A DNA stretch of 64,000 nucleotides from Euborellia annulipes. Taxonomy: Eukaryota > Arthropoda > Insecta > Dermaptera > Anisolabididae. A program made the position numbers and the translations under genes. Positions 21,702-32,009 of this stretch are shown here, piece by piece. Under the pieces are notes generated by a model. It was given only the letters and a program-made list of their open reading frames with translations, ran no database searches and was not told where the DNA came from. Position 1 is the first letter of the stretch; each line of letters opens with the position of its first letter. Location: NCBI GenBank assembly GCA_023213315.1, contig JAKCPI010005174.1:37087-101086 (forward strand), given 5' to 3'.

Positions 21702-23030
21702 GTGATGAACGTCTCCTGGTAGCCTCTAAATGGCCTATTAAAAAAAAATATTTATGTTTTATACATATGAAAATTGTAAGAATAGTACCAAACTATCATG
21801 GTGACAGAAATTCTTTTTAGTTCCTGTAAGTTAGGCAACCAAAATAACCAACAAATTTTTTTAAATGCAGTTTTTAATAATCTCTCTATAGAAACAAGAT
21901 TAGAGATAATTAATCTAATTAAAAAATAGACGTATTCAGACATGATAAAGATTTTTTTTTCTGTTTGCATAGCTTCTGAACTATACCCTTGTATATTCGA
22001 TCACATGTCACGCAATGTTGGCATCACATCTTTATTTAATTTAAACAAACCAAGTAATTTCTCTCAGGCAAAGAAATGACAAACAAACAAAAAAATTCAT
22101 TTTTTTTTCTAGTTTAATTCAACAAAGAATAAAAAAAAAAAAGTCACCATATTTCCACTGTTCAAGTTTTTAAGTTTACTTAAGAGAGCGAGAACTTAAA
22201 AGTTGTACTTGAGTAAAATTCAAAGAATATAAATCCCTGAAAACTTTGCTATTTCCACAAATCCATCTGCCTCCATCCGGAATTAATTATTTTTAAGAAA
22301 AAAAGTAAAAGAGACTATACGACATAGTAGATGACAGTTTTTATAAATTCAATTAAATTTAATCCAACATGAAAAAAAATGTATAAATTCCTTGTAGTCT
22401 TCTCGTTTAATCTTTATGCTTCATTTGCTCCTATGGACAAAATTTATGTAAATTAATTGGCTTCTAACACTAAAAAACCCACGTAGAAGAGTCTTCTGAA
22501 CTCCTGTAGCAGCCTATGACAGTGTCACTTATTCCTCTAGGATCAAATACCTTAGGGTGTATCTGAAGTTTATCTGAAAATTCTCGTCACAATATGAAAA
22601 ATATTAATTAATACAGTATATTTAATAAGTGTAAATAACTTAGTAGTAGCAAAGAGCAAATTAATTTAAAATTGAATAGCATGGTCAATATAATTAGAGA
22701 ACAATAGAAAAAAAAAATTTTCTCGTAATATTAATAAAAAAATAATGAAGCATTGCGGAATATATTTATTTACTAACGTGTAATTGAAACTCATGCCAAA
22801 TCAATATGTAAATGTCTAATGGAAACATTATAATTCAATTTATTATTTTTTTATTTATTTATAAATGTACCTATGTACTGTACTCTATATATCAATATAT
22901 TTATTTCCAATTATCAAAATAAATAAAATTTTAATAATGGAAATAAAACGAATAAGGTTAAAAATTTGTTGTAAGTTTTTATTATTTTAAAAATGATTCT
23001 AGCACCAATAATAATTGTTTTGGTCTCAGC
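21702..23030. other. AT-rich intronic sequence, nothing recognised
   Basis: Low-complexity AT-rich DNA with poly-A/T runs. No splice-bounded frame, RNA gene or paired transposon ends seen. Confidence 0.6.
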
Positions 23031-23545
23031 GGCGTAATTACCCACACAGCACAAAATGTTGCAGGAATCTTTCTATCTTGCAATATTGTGGCAATTATTG
23101 CAGCAATATTTTTTTTGGAATGTTGCAAATAAAATATTGCTGGAATATTATTATAATATTTAAAAAAAAAATTTTGGAACCAATTTTTCTAAAGTTTTTT
23201 TGTAATATTAAAAACTTTGGGGCGGTGTAACTCAAGTGTTGAGAGCGCGGGCCAAACGGAAGTCGCCCTTTTCTTGTATCTTTCTCTTCCATTCTACAAC
23301 AGTTTCCAAAATCTTGTCTGTGTTGTGGGTTGCCTGTTTCCAGAAGTTTCGGATTTAGAAAAAAGATGTGAAGTTTTTCCGAGAGAGAGATTCCTCACCT
23401 GGTAGTGGGGAATGGCTTTTATAACATTTTCCAAGACCATAATCCCCTTCCAGCTGGAATAGGGATACACATGCAAAGACTTCCAGACGCTAAATTTGTA
23501 CTTTTCTGAGGGAATATTTTCATGTGTTTTTTGGATCAAACAGAT
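23031..23545. repeat. Possible SINE/MITE composite next to the last exon
   Basis: 23031-23115 is rich in GTTGC/GCAAT motifs around GCACAAAATGTTGCAGGAAT. 23220-23260 has a tRNA-like GGCGGTGTAACTCAAG then TGTTGAGAGCGCGGGCC. 23300-23540 is moderately complex, including TCCCCTTCCAGCTGGAATAG. No ends are defined. The classification is weak. Confidence 0.35.
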
Positions 23546-23750
23546 ACCAAATTTTGATTTTTTCGATTTTTATTTTTAATTAAAATTTTGATTTTCAAAT
23601 TTCAAATTTTGTATCTCTTTCTTTTTTTAATTTCACAACCTGGTGAGGGTAGGTAGTCCGGGTATAAGTGAATAGACCATATAAATACATATCTATATAT
23701 TCTTACGTATCTACAACTTTAATGTATTTTTTTGTTTGTTTTTGTTAAAG

Positions 23751-24051
23751 ATGCGGTTCCTTAAATCATATGATGCGCGAAGAGTTCTATCAATCACAAT
23801 ACGGTGATCCGGATCATCATTATTGTGCGGTGCGCGAGGACGCTGCGTTGCGCGATGACGCAAGCATTTGCGGTGGAGGTGCCAGTGCAACTTTAACAAT
23901 TGGCGCCCCGGGGACAGAAACGGAGACTGTCGGTAGCGGCGGCCTCTTAGACCACGAGCATCAACCTCTTGCCAGCTCGCCGCATCATTTGACCGCGACA
24001 GCCGCTGCAGCTGCTGCCGCCGTTGCCGTGGCCGATGAGTCTTTTCTGTGA
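23751..24051 (+). CDS. 5-HT7: 5-HT7-type serotonin receptor, last coding exon (cytoplasmic tail)
   Basis: The first base completes Arg from the previous exon; 99 residues and TGA (24049-24051) follow. The tail begins CGSLNHMMREEFYQSQYGDP. Cys at its second position is a likely palmitoylation site after helix 8, and MMRE-Y-QYG is typical of arthropod 5-HT7. A Gly/Thr-rich low-complexity middle follows, then SSPHHLTAT, a seven-alanine run built from GCN codons, VAVA and the terminus DESFL. ESFL ends insect 5-HT7 receptors and fits a class I PDZ ligand (S-x-hydrophobic). The exon is far richer in GC than its surroundings. Acceptor TTTGTTAAAG precedes 23751. With exon A it gives 174 residues of TM6 to C-terminus. 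The ATG at 23770 is internal. Confidence 0.92.
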
Positions 24052-24217
24052 TTCTTCCACTCTCTCCATACTCCTTCTCCTACTATTCCTACTCCTCCTC
24101 GTGCTGCTATTTCTACTTCTACTGTTAATACCTCTACGACTTCGGATTTTACTACGACTTTCTCCACTCTGCTGCAACTTCTTCTCAGCATACATATTTC
24201 AATGGATAACCTGCAAG
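24052..24217 (+). promoter_or_regulatory. 3' UTR ending in a strong splice donor
   Basis: Pyrimidine-rich sequence of decayed CTC/CTT/CTA triplets follows the stop. At 24217/24218 CTGCAAG/GTGAGT is a consensus 5' splice site. If used, an intron would lie in the 3' UTR 166 nt after the stop, far enough to mark the transcript for nonsense-mediated decay in organisms with junction-dependent decay. Otherwise the UTR runs on; the first plain AATAAA I see is at 24683-24688, beyond a MITE. Confidence 0.4.
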
Positions 24218-24310
24218 GTGAGTTTTTCTAAGGTCCTTTTTCTATGAATTTTTGAACACAAAAATTGTTTGTTAAAAAATTATAGCTTACTATTTGTTTA
24301 TGAATAGTCG

Positions 24311-24476
24311 AGAGTAAAAATGATTAGAAATGATTGAGGGATGCACACGGGCGCAGCAGGTCTGCATAGTGAACCTTGAGGGACACACAGGGATATACAC
24401 AGCCGCACCAGGGACACACATTTTTCTTCTGGTCACTTTCGATCTACTGTATGTTCCTGGTGCGGGCGTGTATATC
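24311..24476 (+). repeat. Truncated copy of the palindromic GAGGGATACACACGCC repeat
   Basis: GAGTAAAAATGATTAGAAAT then GATTGAGGGATGCACACGGG, CAGCAGGTCTGCATAGTGAA and CCAGGGACACAC match the element at 46061-46345. The right side stops at the MITE at 24477. Confidence 0.7.
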
Positions 24477-24675
24477 CATGGGCGTAACTAGAGAATTTGG
24501 CTGAGGAGGCCATGGGACCAGCTATCCTCAGGTGGGCCTGGAAAGCCCCATATTTTCTCAATTTTTCTTGGTGCAAGGAGCTTTCTGGGGGGAGGGGGGC
24601 GGCCACGAGACTTCTGCCCCCCAGAAGTCTCGTGGTGGGCAGGCTCCCTCCCGGCACCCCCTAGTTACGCCCATG
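24477..24675. mobile_element. hAT-like MITE, CATGGGCG family, copy 2
   Basis: Same termini as 21533-21701. The flanks TGTATATC and GCAAGAAA do not match, so one side was deleted after insertion. An internal hairpin, GGCCACGAGACTTCTGCC with CCAGAAGTCTCGTGG, is extra compared with copy 1. It lies 260 bp past the exon donor, in or near the receptor's 3' UTR. Confidence 0.75.
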
Positions 24676-25272
24676 GCAAGAAAATAAATTTATAAAACTA
24701 AATCAAAGGCAAATCATTAATGATCGATAAATAATCTTTTTTCTAAAAAAGATTGGAAAATTATGATGTCATACAATATATAGGGAATATAAAAATCTAA
24801 TCAATCCCCCTTCGCTCTCTCCACAATATATAATTCCAACAAAAATGCTGAAAAATTGTCAAAGCAAATATGTTTGTGTGGTCAGTGAAATAATTGGTCA
24901 ATCATTTTTCTATAATCTTATTTATTTATAAGCTTATTAAATTATTTCTCAAAAGAAAAAAAAATCAAATTATTGGCTTAAATAAGGTGAAAGGAAAAAG
25001 GAAAGAGAGCAAAAGAGAAAAAAAAGAGGAGAGAGGAATTTAAGAAGCTAGGAGGAAGGAAAAATCTTTCAAGAGTAAAAATCTAACAAGCGGAAAGAAG
25101 GAAATAGAAACGACCTGTTCGATATCAAAATAACATCCCCTCTTTCGTCAATTAAAAAAAAAAGATGAAATTTTGATTTAATTATCTGCTTAGAAATTAA
25201 AAAGAATTTTATCTTAATATTCAAGGGGCCAAGAAGCTGTACTCTCCCTGGAACAGGAATATATGTATACAT

Positions 25273-25879
25273 TAGGGTGATGCTTAAAGATGAAGTGTTT
25301 AAAATTTTATGGCCCACAATCTCGCCCATGTAAAATGCTCTAGAAAAAAAATTGGCTGTATTTAAAACGAATTTAGAGGTCGCTACCAGCATTTCAAGTT
25401 TATAATAATGCATGTCAAGCCAGAAATTTTTTTTTTTTTGAAAATTAAATTTTTTTCAATAAAATCGTTTAATTAAAGCATAAATAAAAAATATCTAGAG
25501 AAAAAAAATTTTCCCAATTTTGATTACTGAGATAATGAGTGATCTCATATGAGATCACTGGGACAATCTGTATAAGAGAGATATGCCTAAATGATGATTG
25601 ACGCAGACACTAAACTATAAAATCTAGAAAGTTATAATTTGGCATGTTAATTACTTTTATTACGTAAGAATGGCTTAAGAAGTGATTTGTGAAAATATTA
25701 ATTCCTTACAAAAAAAAAATTTTGAAAAATTGTAATTTTGCAATATTTTTTTATAACTTTATGGCTTGGTAGTGACCCCTAAAAATTTTGCAAAAAAATA
25801 AAATTTGTTTCTCTCAAAATGGCAGGGTGAACTACAGCAAGAATAAAAAAATTTTTTTGGCCTTTTAAGCATCACCCTA
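25273..25879. mobile_element. MITE with TAGGGTGATGCTTAAA termini
   Basis: TAGGGTGATGCTTAAAG at 25273 and CTTTTAAGCATCACCCTA ending 25879 are inverted repeats. The target duplication is not resolved. The interior is AT-rich with a perfect 22-bp palindrome, AGTGATCTCATATGAGATCACT without its outer bases, near 25537-25558. No coding. Confidence 0.7.
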
Positions 25880-27114
25880 GTAGGCCTATACATCCTTAGA
25901 TTTATGTAATTATATTTTGGTGAATTCAAGGTAATAATAAAACGGTCGTAGACTTTTTGATTTTTTCTTAGGCCTATACTAAAAAAAAAAAAATTATCAT
26001 TTACTTGAATTAGGATATTAGTAATAAATCAAACAGGTGTTTAAACCAACTCAACTCTACATTCTAATCAGAAAGTTAGATCCACCATATGAGCCCTATT
26101 TATCAGTTAGCTTACAATACAAATGTATCGAATTCTTTAAACAATTAAATGACCAAAATTATTATTATCTGCCCTGCCCCCTCCTAAGAATCCCAGGCAG
26201 TGCGATAAATATTTATTTAAATTATTTGAATATCAAATGGTATTTGTATAAACAAATGCGCCTAGACCCCCCTAATAGATCGTGTTTATTAATAATTAAT
26301 GATTATAGTTAAAGTCTAAGATACCGAAAAGACTTAGAAAAAAAAAAATTATTATTTCTCGGGCATACCGTACAATAATATCTTTGTGTTAAAGTAAATT
26401 TAGTTATTCTAAATAAATAAAATAAAATTTAATTATCCTTTAAATAATTCAAATTAATTGTATAAGGAGAAATCTTTAACAAAGGGACTTACTTGCTCAC
26501 CTAAAAGAACTGCATAGATAGTAATATATATATTATTTTAGAGAGAAGAAAATTTATTTTCAAATGAGTCTCTAAGAACTTAATCAATAATATGCCTATA
26601 TATTGTTTTAGCGTACATGACGAAAGGAATCTCTCTGATTAGACAACAATAAATGGGATGTGCTGGAAGTGAAAATTGCAAGAGCTCTAGCGAGAATTTG
26701 TTTTGATATAAATCTTTATTTATTTATTTGTAAAGATATTTATTATAACTTGCTCTTATTCAAAATATATTTTACTGAATGGAAGCCTCAAGATTATATA
26801 GGCTATATGTCAAATTTAAGATAAATAAAATCGAGATTAATATTTTTAACCGCGTATGTTAGCGGGTCCTTGACTAGAACCAGGGACATTTCACTATCGA
26901 AGTGGGTATCAACGAACACCCCAAACGGCATGTATTACAGTGATTTTGAAAAAAAAAATTTTCAAACTAAAAACGAAGGCTGAAGGCGAACTTGCCTCTA
27001 GTCCATTCATAAAATGAACAAAATAAAAAAAAAAAAAAAAAAATGGTTGAGATTAAATATTGGATGCACTAAAAGGTGTCTTTTATTTTAGGAAACTATC
27101 ATCGGAAAAGGGTG
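25880..27114. other. AT-rich stretch with one SINE1 copy, no gene
   Basis: Apart from the SINE1 copy at 26165-26350, only AT-rich and simple sequence (poly-A at 27027-27044) is seen. Confidence 0.55.
26165..26350 (+). mobile_element. SINE1 copy, diverged
   Basis: TCCCAGGCAGTGCGATAAAT, ATTTATTTAAATTATTTG and the tail AAGTCTAAGATACCGAAAAG followed by poly(A) follow SINE1 order. The head is degraded. Confidence 0.65.
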
Positions 27115-27330
27115 AAATTTTTACTTCCTCTTATCTATATGTGTTAATAGTATTGGATTCATGTCAAAAATTCGAAGCCAAGATTTTGATAAAAATACAC
27201 TTTTTGAGACCCGCTGAGTTAAAAAAAAAAAAAATAATCTGACAAGTGAGTTTTCAAAATAAAGCATGAAAGAAATTAGCTAAGAGGTTGAAATTTTATA
27301 TTTATCATAGGTACCTTCCTAATTCCCTAA
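27115..27330 (-). repeat. R-family fragment, minus orientation
   Basis: CCTCTTATCTATATGTGTTA, GTATTGGATTCATGTCAAAA and GAGGTTGAAATTTTATATTT are R-family blocks. Truncated after about 200 bp. Confidence 0.7.
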
Positions 27331-27387
27331 TTCGTGAAAGTGATAGCCTAAATAAAATCGACTAAAACTATAATAGTTAATAATAGA

Positions 27388-27485
27388 AGAATTAAATCCA
27401 AGTAAGAAAACACAAGGTTTTGTTTCAATAATTTATTTACGAAATGCGTATAAATTATTGTGTTATCTTACTTGGATTTAATTCT
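27388..27485. repeat. Small foldback (FB4)
   Basis: AGAATTAAATCCAAGTAAG at 27388 is repeated inverted at the right end (27485). The arms are about 28 bp with one or two mismatches and the loop about 40 bp. Confidence 0.7.
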
Positions 27486-28835
27486 CCTGTTAAATCATAA
27501 TGTTTCAACTAGAGCCAACTGTTACCAGTTTAAAATTAACTATAATAGTATTTTACTGATGTACTTTTTCAGTTTTTAAATAATTTAATCGGACTACCTG
27601 GTTTCCGAACCTACTCCCTTTGAATTATTAATTAATATTGACGTTTAGTAAACATCTCAAACCTCTATGAGAGGGGGGGGTAGTAAAATGTTTTTAAAGA
27701 ATATTTTTAGAATATTTAGACAAAGAAAGCAAAAGCATAGTAAGTAGGATTTATACTCTCTTTGTTTTCTTTAATATATATATATATATTGAATTTTCTT
27801 GCTTTTGTTCCATATTCCAACTCCCAAGATAACAGAAAGAGACAAAATATGATGTTTATTCATTTAAAATTTCACCAGCAAGTATTAGATAAATAATCCT
27901 TTGAGGCCCAAAGGAAAAACTTTTTAATCATTAACTTAAAAAAAAAAAAATTTTTTTGTTTTTACATTGTTTTAACAACGGCCTATTTTTAGGGGGTGGA
28001 GTTCTAAAATGTCGTTTCTAAAGAAACATCTATATGATGAAATTCCTAATCCCTATTAATAATACATCTATCTACCAGTACTTAATTAAAAATTTCTGTT
28101 GTAAAAGTTTTTATTTAATGAATACAAAGCCAGATAGGGGAGTAGGTATTTTTCGGAGAATTTGATATATGCTCATTAAATCAGGATTATCATGGAGATT
28201 AGAAAGAAGAAAAACAAACAGAGTGTTCTCTAATATTATAATAATAATAGAATACAAAAGGGCATTTTTAGTAAAAATATTCATTAGAGATGGCTATTGA
28301 TGTTTAACCGGGGATGATTAAGAGTATTAAAAGGTAGTGTATTAAATATGCATTATATTAAGTGAGCACAATTGACGAGGACAATTTTAGGAAAACCAAT
28401 TAAAAGGATAGAATAGAAGAGATATTAATTAGTTGGTGGATATAAATAAATTTCTATTAAACGACTAATCGAATCAGTTAGGTATTGAATAAAATAAAAT
28501 TTCATTTAACCGTAATGGAGGGTAGATATAAAGCACCTGCCATCAAAATTTACTTTTATTTTTTTCTCGTTGTGATACTTAATTTAATTATTTCATTATT
28601 AATTAATGTAAAATTAAATTATTATTCTAGCGTGTGAAACCTCCAAAATTACTTGACATACCAGAAAGGGAATAAACTATTTAAAGCAAAAGAAAAAGAA
28701 AATAATAGTCACAAAAATTTATTTATAAAAGAAACATAAACATACACACTAAAAAAGTTTTATTAAATTTTTTTAAAATTAAATTTTCATAGAAAATAAA
28801 TAAGATAGCAGCTAAATAAAAAAAAATATTCTCCA
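27486..28835. other. AT-rich intergenic sequence, nothing recognised
   Basis: Only simple AT-rich DNA, plus a short SINE1-like minus-strand piece near 27590-27620 (CGGACTACCTGGTTTCCGAA). Confidence 0.5.
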
Positions 28836-29303
28836 AAGGCGGCTACACACGTAACTGCAAACTTGACATTCATGCATGTGCAATCTTTTTGTACCAGTAT
28901 GCACAAATTCCCTACGTCCCCACACGACACAAGCATGCTTGTGCAAGCAACAGCTTATGCCGAAAATTAACCTAAAAATGTCAAACTCGAAAGGTTATTT
29001 ATTCTAAGATAACAAGAAATCCTCATTTGCTTTAAACAGAGGCACAATAAATATTAATATTTAAATTGAAATTTTAAATGAATTAATTTATATTAAATAA
29101 ATATCAAATGTCAAGACGTCTATAAAATGGTGGAGAGTTTTGCTTGCGCAAATATATTTGTGCATGATTAAATTTCAATCGAACATCAAGCGGCTTGCAC
29201 AATTAAAATGCTTGAGCGAAATTCTCCTACAGACGCTCCAGTTTGCTTGTACAAAAAGATTGCACATGCCTGCTTGTCAAGTTTGCATTTGTGTAGCCCC
29301 CTT
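28836..29303. mobile_element. MITE with GGCTACACA inverted termini
   Basis: AAAGGCGGCTACACACG at the left and TTGTGTAGCCCCCTT at the right are inverted. Subterminal blocks TGCAAACTTGACA and GCAATCTTTTTGTAC recur inverted as GTACAAAAAGATTGCAC and TGTCAAGTTTGCA, so the arms are about 60-80 bp. No clear duplication. Open frames at 29140-29594 are shadows. Confidence 0.75.
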
Positions 29304-29624
29304 AACATCCCGTTCATCTTTAAATTATTATTGCGATATTGGCCTATTATTTACTCGCAGGCTATTTTTTATTTATTTTCTATTAATTATCATACGTTTT
29401 GGATTAAACATAACCCTTCTGATAAGAAGATGATTGTAAATTGTGAATTTTATAAATTAAAAAAAAATCGCCTAATTCTAATTTGTATATTTAATTTTAA
29501 TTCACATTTTTTTTTTTTTTTTTGTTTTTCAATCAAAGAACTCAACACTGAGGAAGAAGTTTCTAGTCGAGTCAGAGGTTCTTATTCTAAATGAAATTTG
29601 ATTTAAATAATTCTAAAAGGCCAC

Positions 29625-29893
29625 AAATTTTCAGAAAAGATATGAAAAAAATGTAAATCCACTGTTTTTAAAGATTAATACCGATATATTGAAAAGGCAC
29701 AGTAAGGTTACCTAAGTTAAAAATAAAATTTCACTCTCATAGCTCATTTCCTTCATGCATAGACAATAGACCATTTTGCTGGAACCACTTTTAAGACCTC
29801 CAACCGTGTATTTCCATCAAAATCTCGACATCATATTTTTGTCATAAATCGAATACTATATTAGGTAAAAATATAGGTAAAAGAAAAATATAA
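29625..29893 (+). repeat. R-family fragment, diverged
   Basis: AAATAAAATTTCACTCTCAT, TTCCTTCATGCATAGACA, CCATCAAAATCTCGACATCA and the ending GGTAAAAATATAGGTAAAAG follow R-family order. Confidence 0.65.
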
Positions 29894-29939
29894 TTAAAAA
29901 TTTTGACTGATAACATGGAGTGCTAAACATAGTTTATAG

Positions 29940-30012
29940 GCCTGGATAGCTCAGTCGGTAGAGCATTAGACTTTTAATCTAAGGGTCCAGGGTTCAAGTC
30001 CCTGTTCGGGCG
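29940..30012 (+). tRNA. tRNA-Lys (anticodon TTT)
   Basis: A 73-nt gene that folds as a standard cytosolic tRNA. Acceptor GCCTGGA pairs with TTCGGGC (two G-T wobbles). D arm GCTC/GAGC has AGTCGGTA in the loop. Anticodon arm TTAGA-CTTTTAA-TCTAA carries anticodon TTT, decoding AAA/AAG lysine. Variable loop GGGTC; T arm CAGGG-TTCAAGT-CCCTG; discriminator G. There is no intron and CCA is not encoded, as in eukaryotes. The internal A box (TAGCTCAGTCGG) and B box (GGTTCAAGTCC) serve RNA polymerase III. Seven T's begin at 30015. Confidence 0.97.
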
Positions 30013-30014
30013 TA

Positions 30015-30021
30015 TTTTTTT
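30015..30021 (+). terminator. RNA polymerase III terminator of tRNA-Lys
   Basis: A run of seven T's on the coding strand, 2 nt after the discriminator base, the standard pol III stop. Confidence 0.9.
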
Positions 30022-30782
30022 ATATTTTATTTCCAAATTTTTTTTTCTTATTAGAACTAATTTATCTCAAAAAATATATAATAATTAAATACACACATTA
30101 TTTTTAATATAACGAGTAGAAACTGCAAAAAAAATTTAAAGATGCAAGGAACATTTTGGTGCTCTTCTATATATTCCCTATATGGAATTAATTAGAATAA
30201 TAATCTGAAATTCTCTCTCCGACTTGGTACATGAAAATATTCCAGAAATTTAATTTTTCAACAAGGTAAAGAGAAAGAGAGAGCGAGAGATGGGTCATGG
30301 AGCAAGCATCAAAATGAAGCAGCTGATGAATTTTATTTCGTTTCTACTGAAGAATTTTAATCAAGATATTATTTATTCATTTTAAATTTTTTTTCACCTC
30401 ATTGTTTATGTCAATTTTGAAATATTTCTTTTGATGATCTTTTATTTTATGAGATAGTTCCAATGCAAATTTCTTAATATTTTATTATTGGATTAAATTA
30501 AATTAAACTTATGTCGGGGCGCATCGTAAGAATTTATAATTTCCTAATAAGAATATGAATTTTGCGTTTTCGAATCCACACGTGGAGTCTGCTTATTAAG
30601 CTTTAAACTTCCCTTGAGACGTGTGGGGTTATCCTGTCATGAGATTATTATATACCCCGCTCTCCTGGAGCGAGATTCTCTCTCTGCATAATCTTGACCG
30701 GTCACGTTGTCCGTTTTGTAATAATATTAACAATAATTAAAAAATATTTCCCGCTTTTTATTCAATCAACCAACAACGCAAC

Positions 30783-31099
30783 CAGAGGCGGCGCGTCCAC
30801 TAGGCAAACTAGGCGACCGCCTAGGGCGGCAACCTGGAGAGGGCGGCAAAAAGGAAAAATATAAAAAATTTTGGTTCCGCGGGCGGCACACGGAAAAAAT
30901 TTGGGTCCCGGGGGCGGAAAATTTTGTGTCTCTAAAAAAAAGGCAAAATATTTTTACGGGCGGGAAAAAATTTGTTTCGCGGGCCGGTACACGGGAAAAA
31001 TTTGGGTTCCGGGGGCGGCAAAATTTTGGTTCCGCGAAAAAAAAAAAAAAAAAAAATTCGCACTTGCCTAGGGCGGCAGAATAGCTTGCGCCGGCCCTG
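30783..31099. mobile_element. hAT-like MITE
   Basis: Ends CAGAGGCGGCGC and GCGCCGGCCCTG (imperfect inverted repeats), flanked by a perfect 8-bp duplication AACGCAAC (30775-30782, 31100-31107). The interior is GGCGGCAAAATTTTGGTTCC-type filler, also found in MITEs with other ends. The frames 30871-31071 and 30932-31189 arise from it and are not genes. Confidence 0.9.
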
Positions 31100-31307
31100 A
31101 ACGCAACACACGCAACCTGTCATTCTTATTAAAAAATTCACTTTTCTATCTATTTGGATAACGGAGAGAAAATAATCATGGCATTGCAAATAAGATTATA
31201 AGAGTAGTCAACCCAACTTAAATAGAAGAATGGGATATGGATTTACCTGAGTGACAAAACAAATATTCTCATTCCAGGAATTTAATTTCGCATGCACTCT
31301 TCTTATC

Positions 31308-31765
31308 TTTTTTTACTTTCTCTTACCTATATTTATTAATATATAGAAAGAAAGTATTGCATTCATGTCAAATATTTGATTTTGATGGTCGACACAAAAA
31401 AATCTGGCGTGACAAGAAAACTTTAATTACTGAAATTAAGAGAAAGTTGTATGTTGTGAGTCCAGTCACCAGTGGCGTACCGAGGGGGGGGGGCGGTCCG
31501 CCCCAGGCCCCGAGCCGGCATATGCCCCCATATATTTATGAAAAAAAATTTTAATGAAAATTTCTCTTTGAGAGGCCCCGGGGCCCTTGGGGTTCAGGAA
31601 TAAACGGTATTTTAAAAATATTTTTGTGTATGGAAGTGAAGGATATTTAAAGATGAGCACCCCCCCCCCCCCCAAAAAAAAAAATCAATATAAGGCCCCC
31701 TCCTCTAGTGCCGCCCCAGGCCCCCAACTGCCTCGGTACGCCTCTGCCAGTCTCACCACTTTTTT
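31308..31765 (-). repeat. R-family copy, internally deleted and interrupted
   Basis: It starts TTTTTTACTTTCTCTTACC and jumps early to CGACACAAAAAAATCTGGCG and AGAGAAAGTTGTATG. It is interrupted by the hAT MITE at 31470-31746 and resumes CCAGTCTCACCACTTTTTTA. Confidence 0.7.
31470..31746. mobile_element. hAT-like MITE inserted in an R-family copy
   Basis: Termini CAGTGGCGTACCGAGG and CCTCGGTACGCCTCTG. Flanks CCAGTCAC (31462-31469) and CCAGTCTC (31747-31754) match 7 of 8. Dense C- and G-runs inside. The open frame on the minus strand, 31466-31675, is an artefact. Confidence 0.8.
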
Positions 31766-31931
31766 ACTGAAACTCAAAGACACACCATAATTTTTTTATA
31801 TTAAGTTAAATAAATAAATAAAAATAAAGGCCGGTGTGTTTTCAAATATTCAAATTAGGTAAATTTTTTTAAAATTATTTATAAAAAAAAACTGACTTTT
31901 TTCATAATCGTTTTTCCTTTTGTTTTTCCAG

Positions 31932-32007
31932 AATGAATGACGAGAACAAACAGCTTGATGATAACAGGTGGTGCACTGCACAGTTGCCACAACTTCGCGG
32001 TCACAGG
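31932..32007 (+). CDS. Candidate small exon, function unknown
   Basis: A 76-bp island of balanced composition inside AT-rich DNA. It is preceded by a long pyrimidine tract and TTTTTCCAG, and followed by CACAGG/GTAAAT. One frame is open throughout: from ATG 31933 it reads MNDENKQLDDNRWCTAQLPQ and LRGHR. Splice-like edges, good complexity and an open frame suggest an exon. It could be an alternative or UTR exon of the receptor (its nearest upstream donor in the same direction is 24218) or part of another gene. I do not recognise the peptide. Confidence 0.35.
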
Positions 32008-32009
32008 GT

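Larger units (their letters stand above)
9312..23750 (+). other. 14.4-kb phase-2 intron of the 5-HT7-like gene
   Basis: It begins GTAAGT at 9312 and ends TTTGTTAAAG before 23751. Joining the exons keeps the receptor frame and gives the family-typical YFR-C-S/G-L junction. Apart from the repeats listed separately, 9312-9940, 9975-11150, 11495-12055, 13050-13850, 15190-17370, 20662-21530 and 21702-23030 are AT-rich sequence in which I see no gene. Confidence 0.9.

Noticed and set aside
23947..24195. Minus-strand Arg/Ser-rich frames opposite exon B
   Set aside because: Shadows of the receptor exon and its pyrimidine-rich 3' UTR.
24023..24247. Leucine-rich frame overlapping the receptor stop codon
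   Set aside because: Comes from CTC/CTT triplets of the 3' UTR read out of frame; not a membrane protein.
28836..29594. Protein-coding frames at 29140-29433 and 29208-29594
   Set aside because: They overlap the right arm of a MITE and AT-rich flank, and two frames of the same DNA cannot both be real. Residue content is typical of noncoding sequence.
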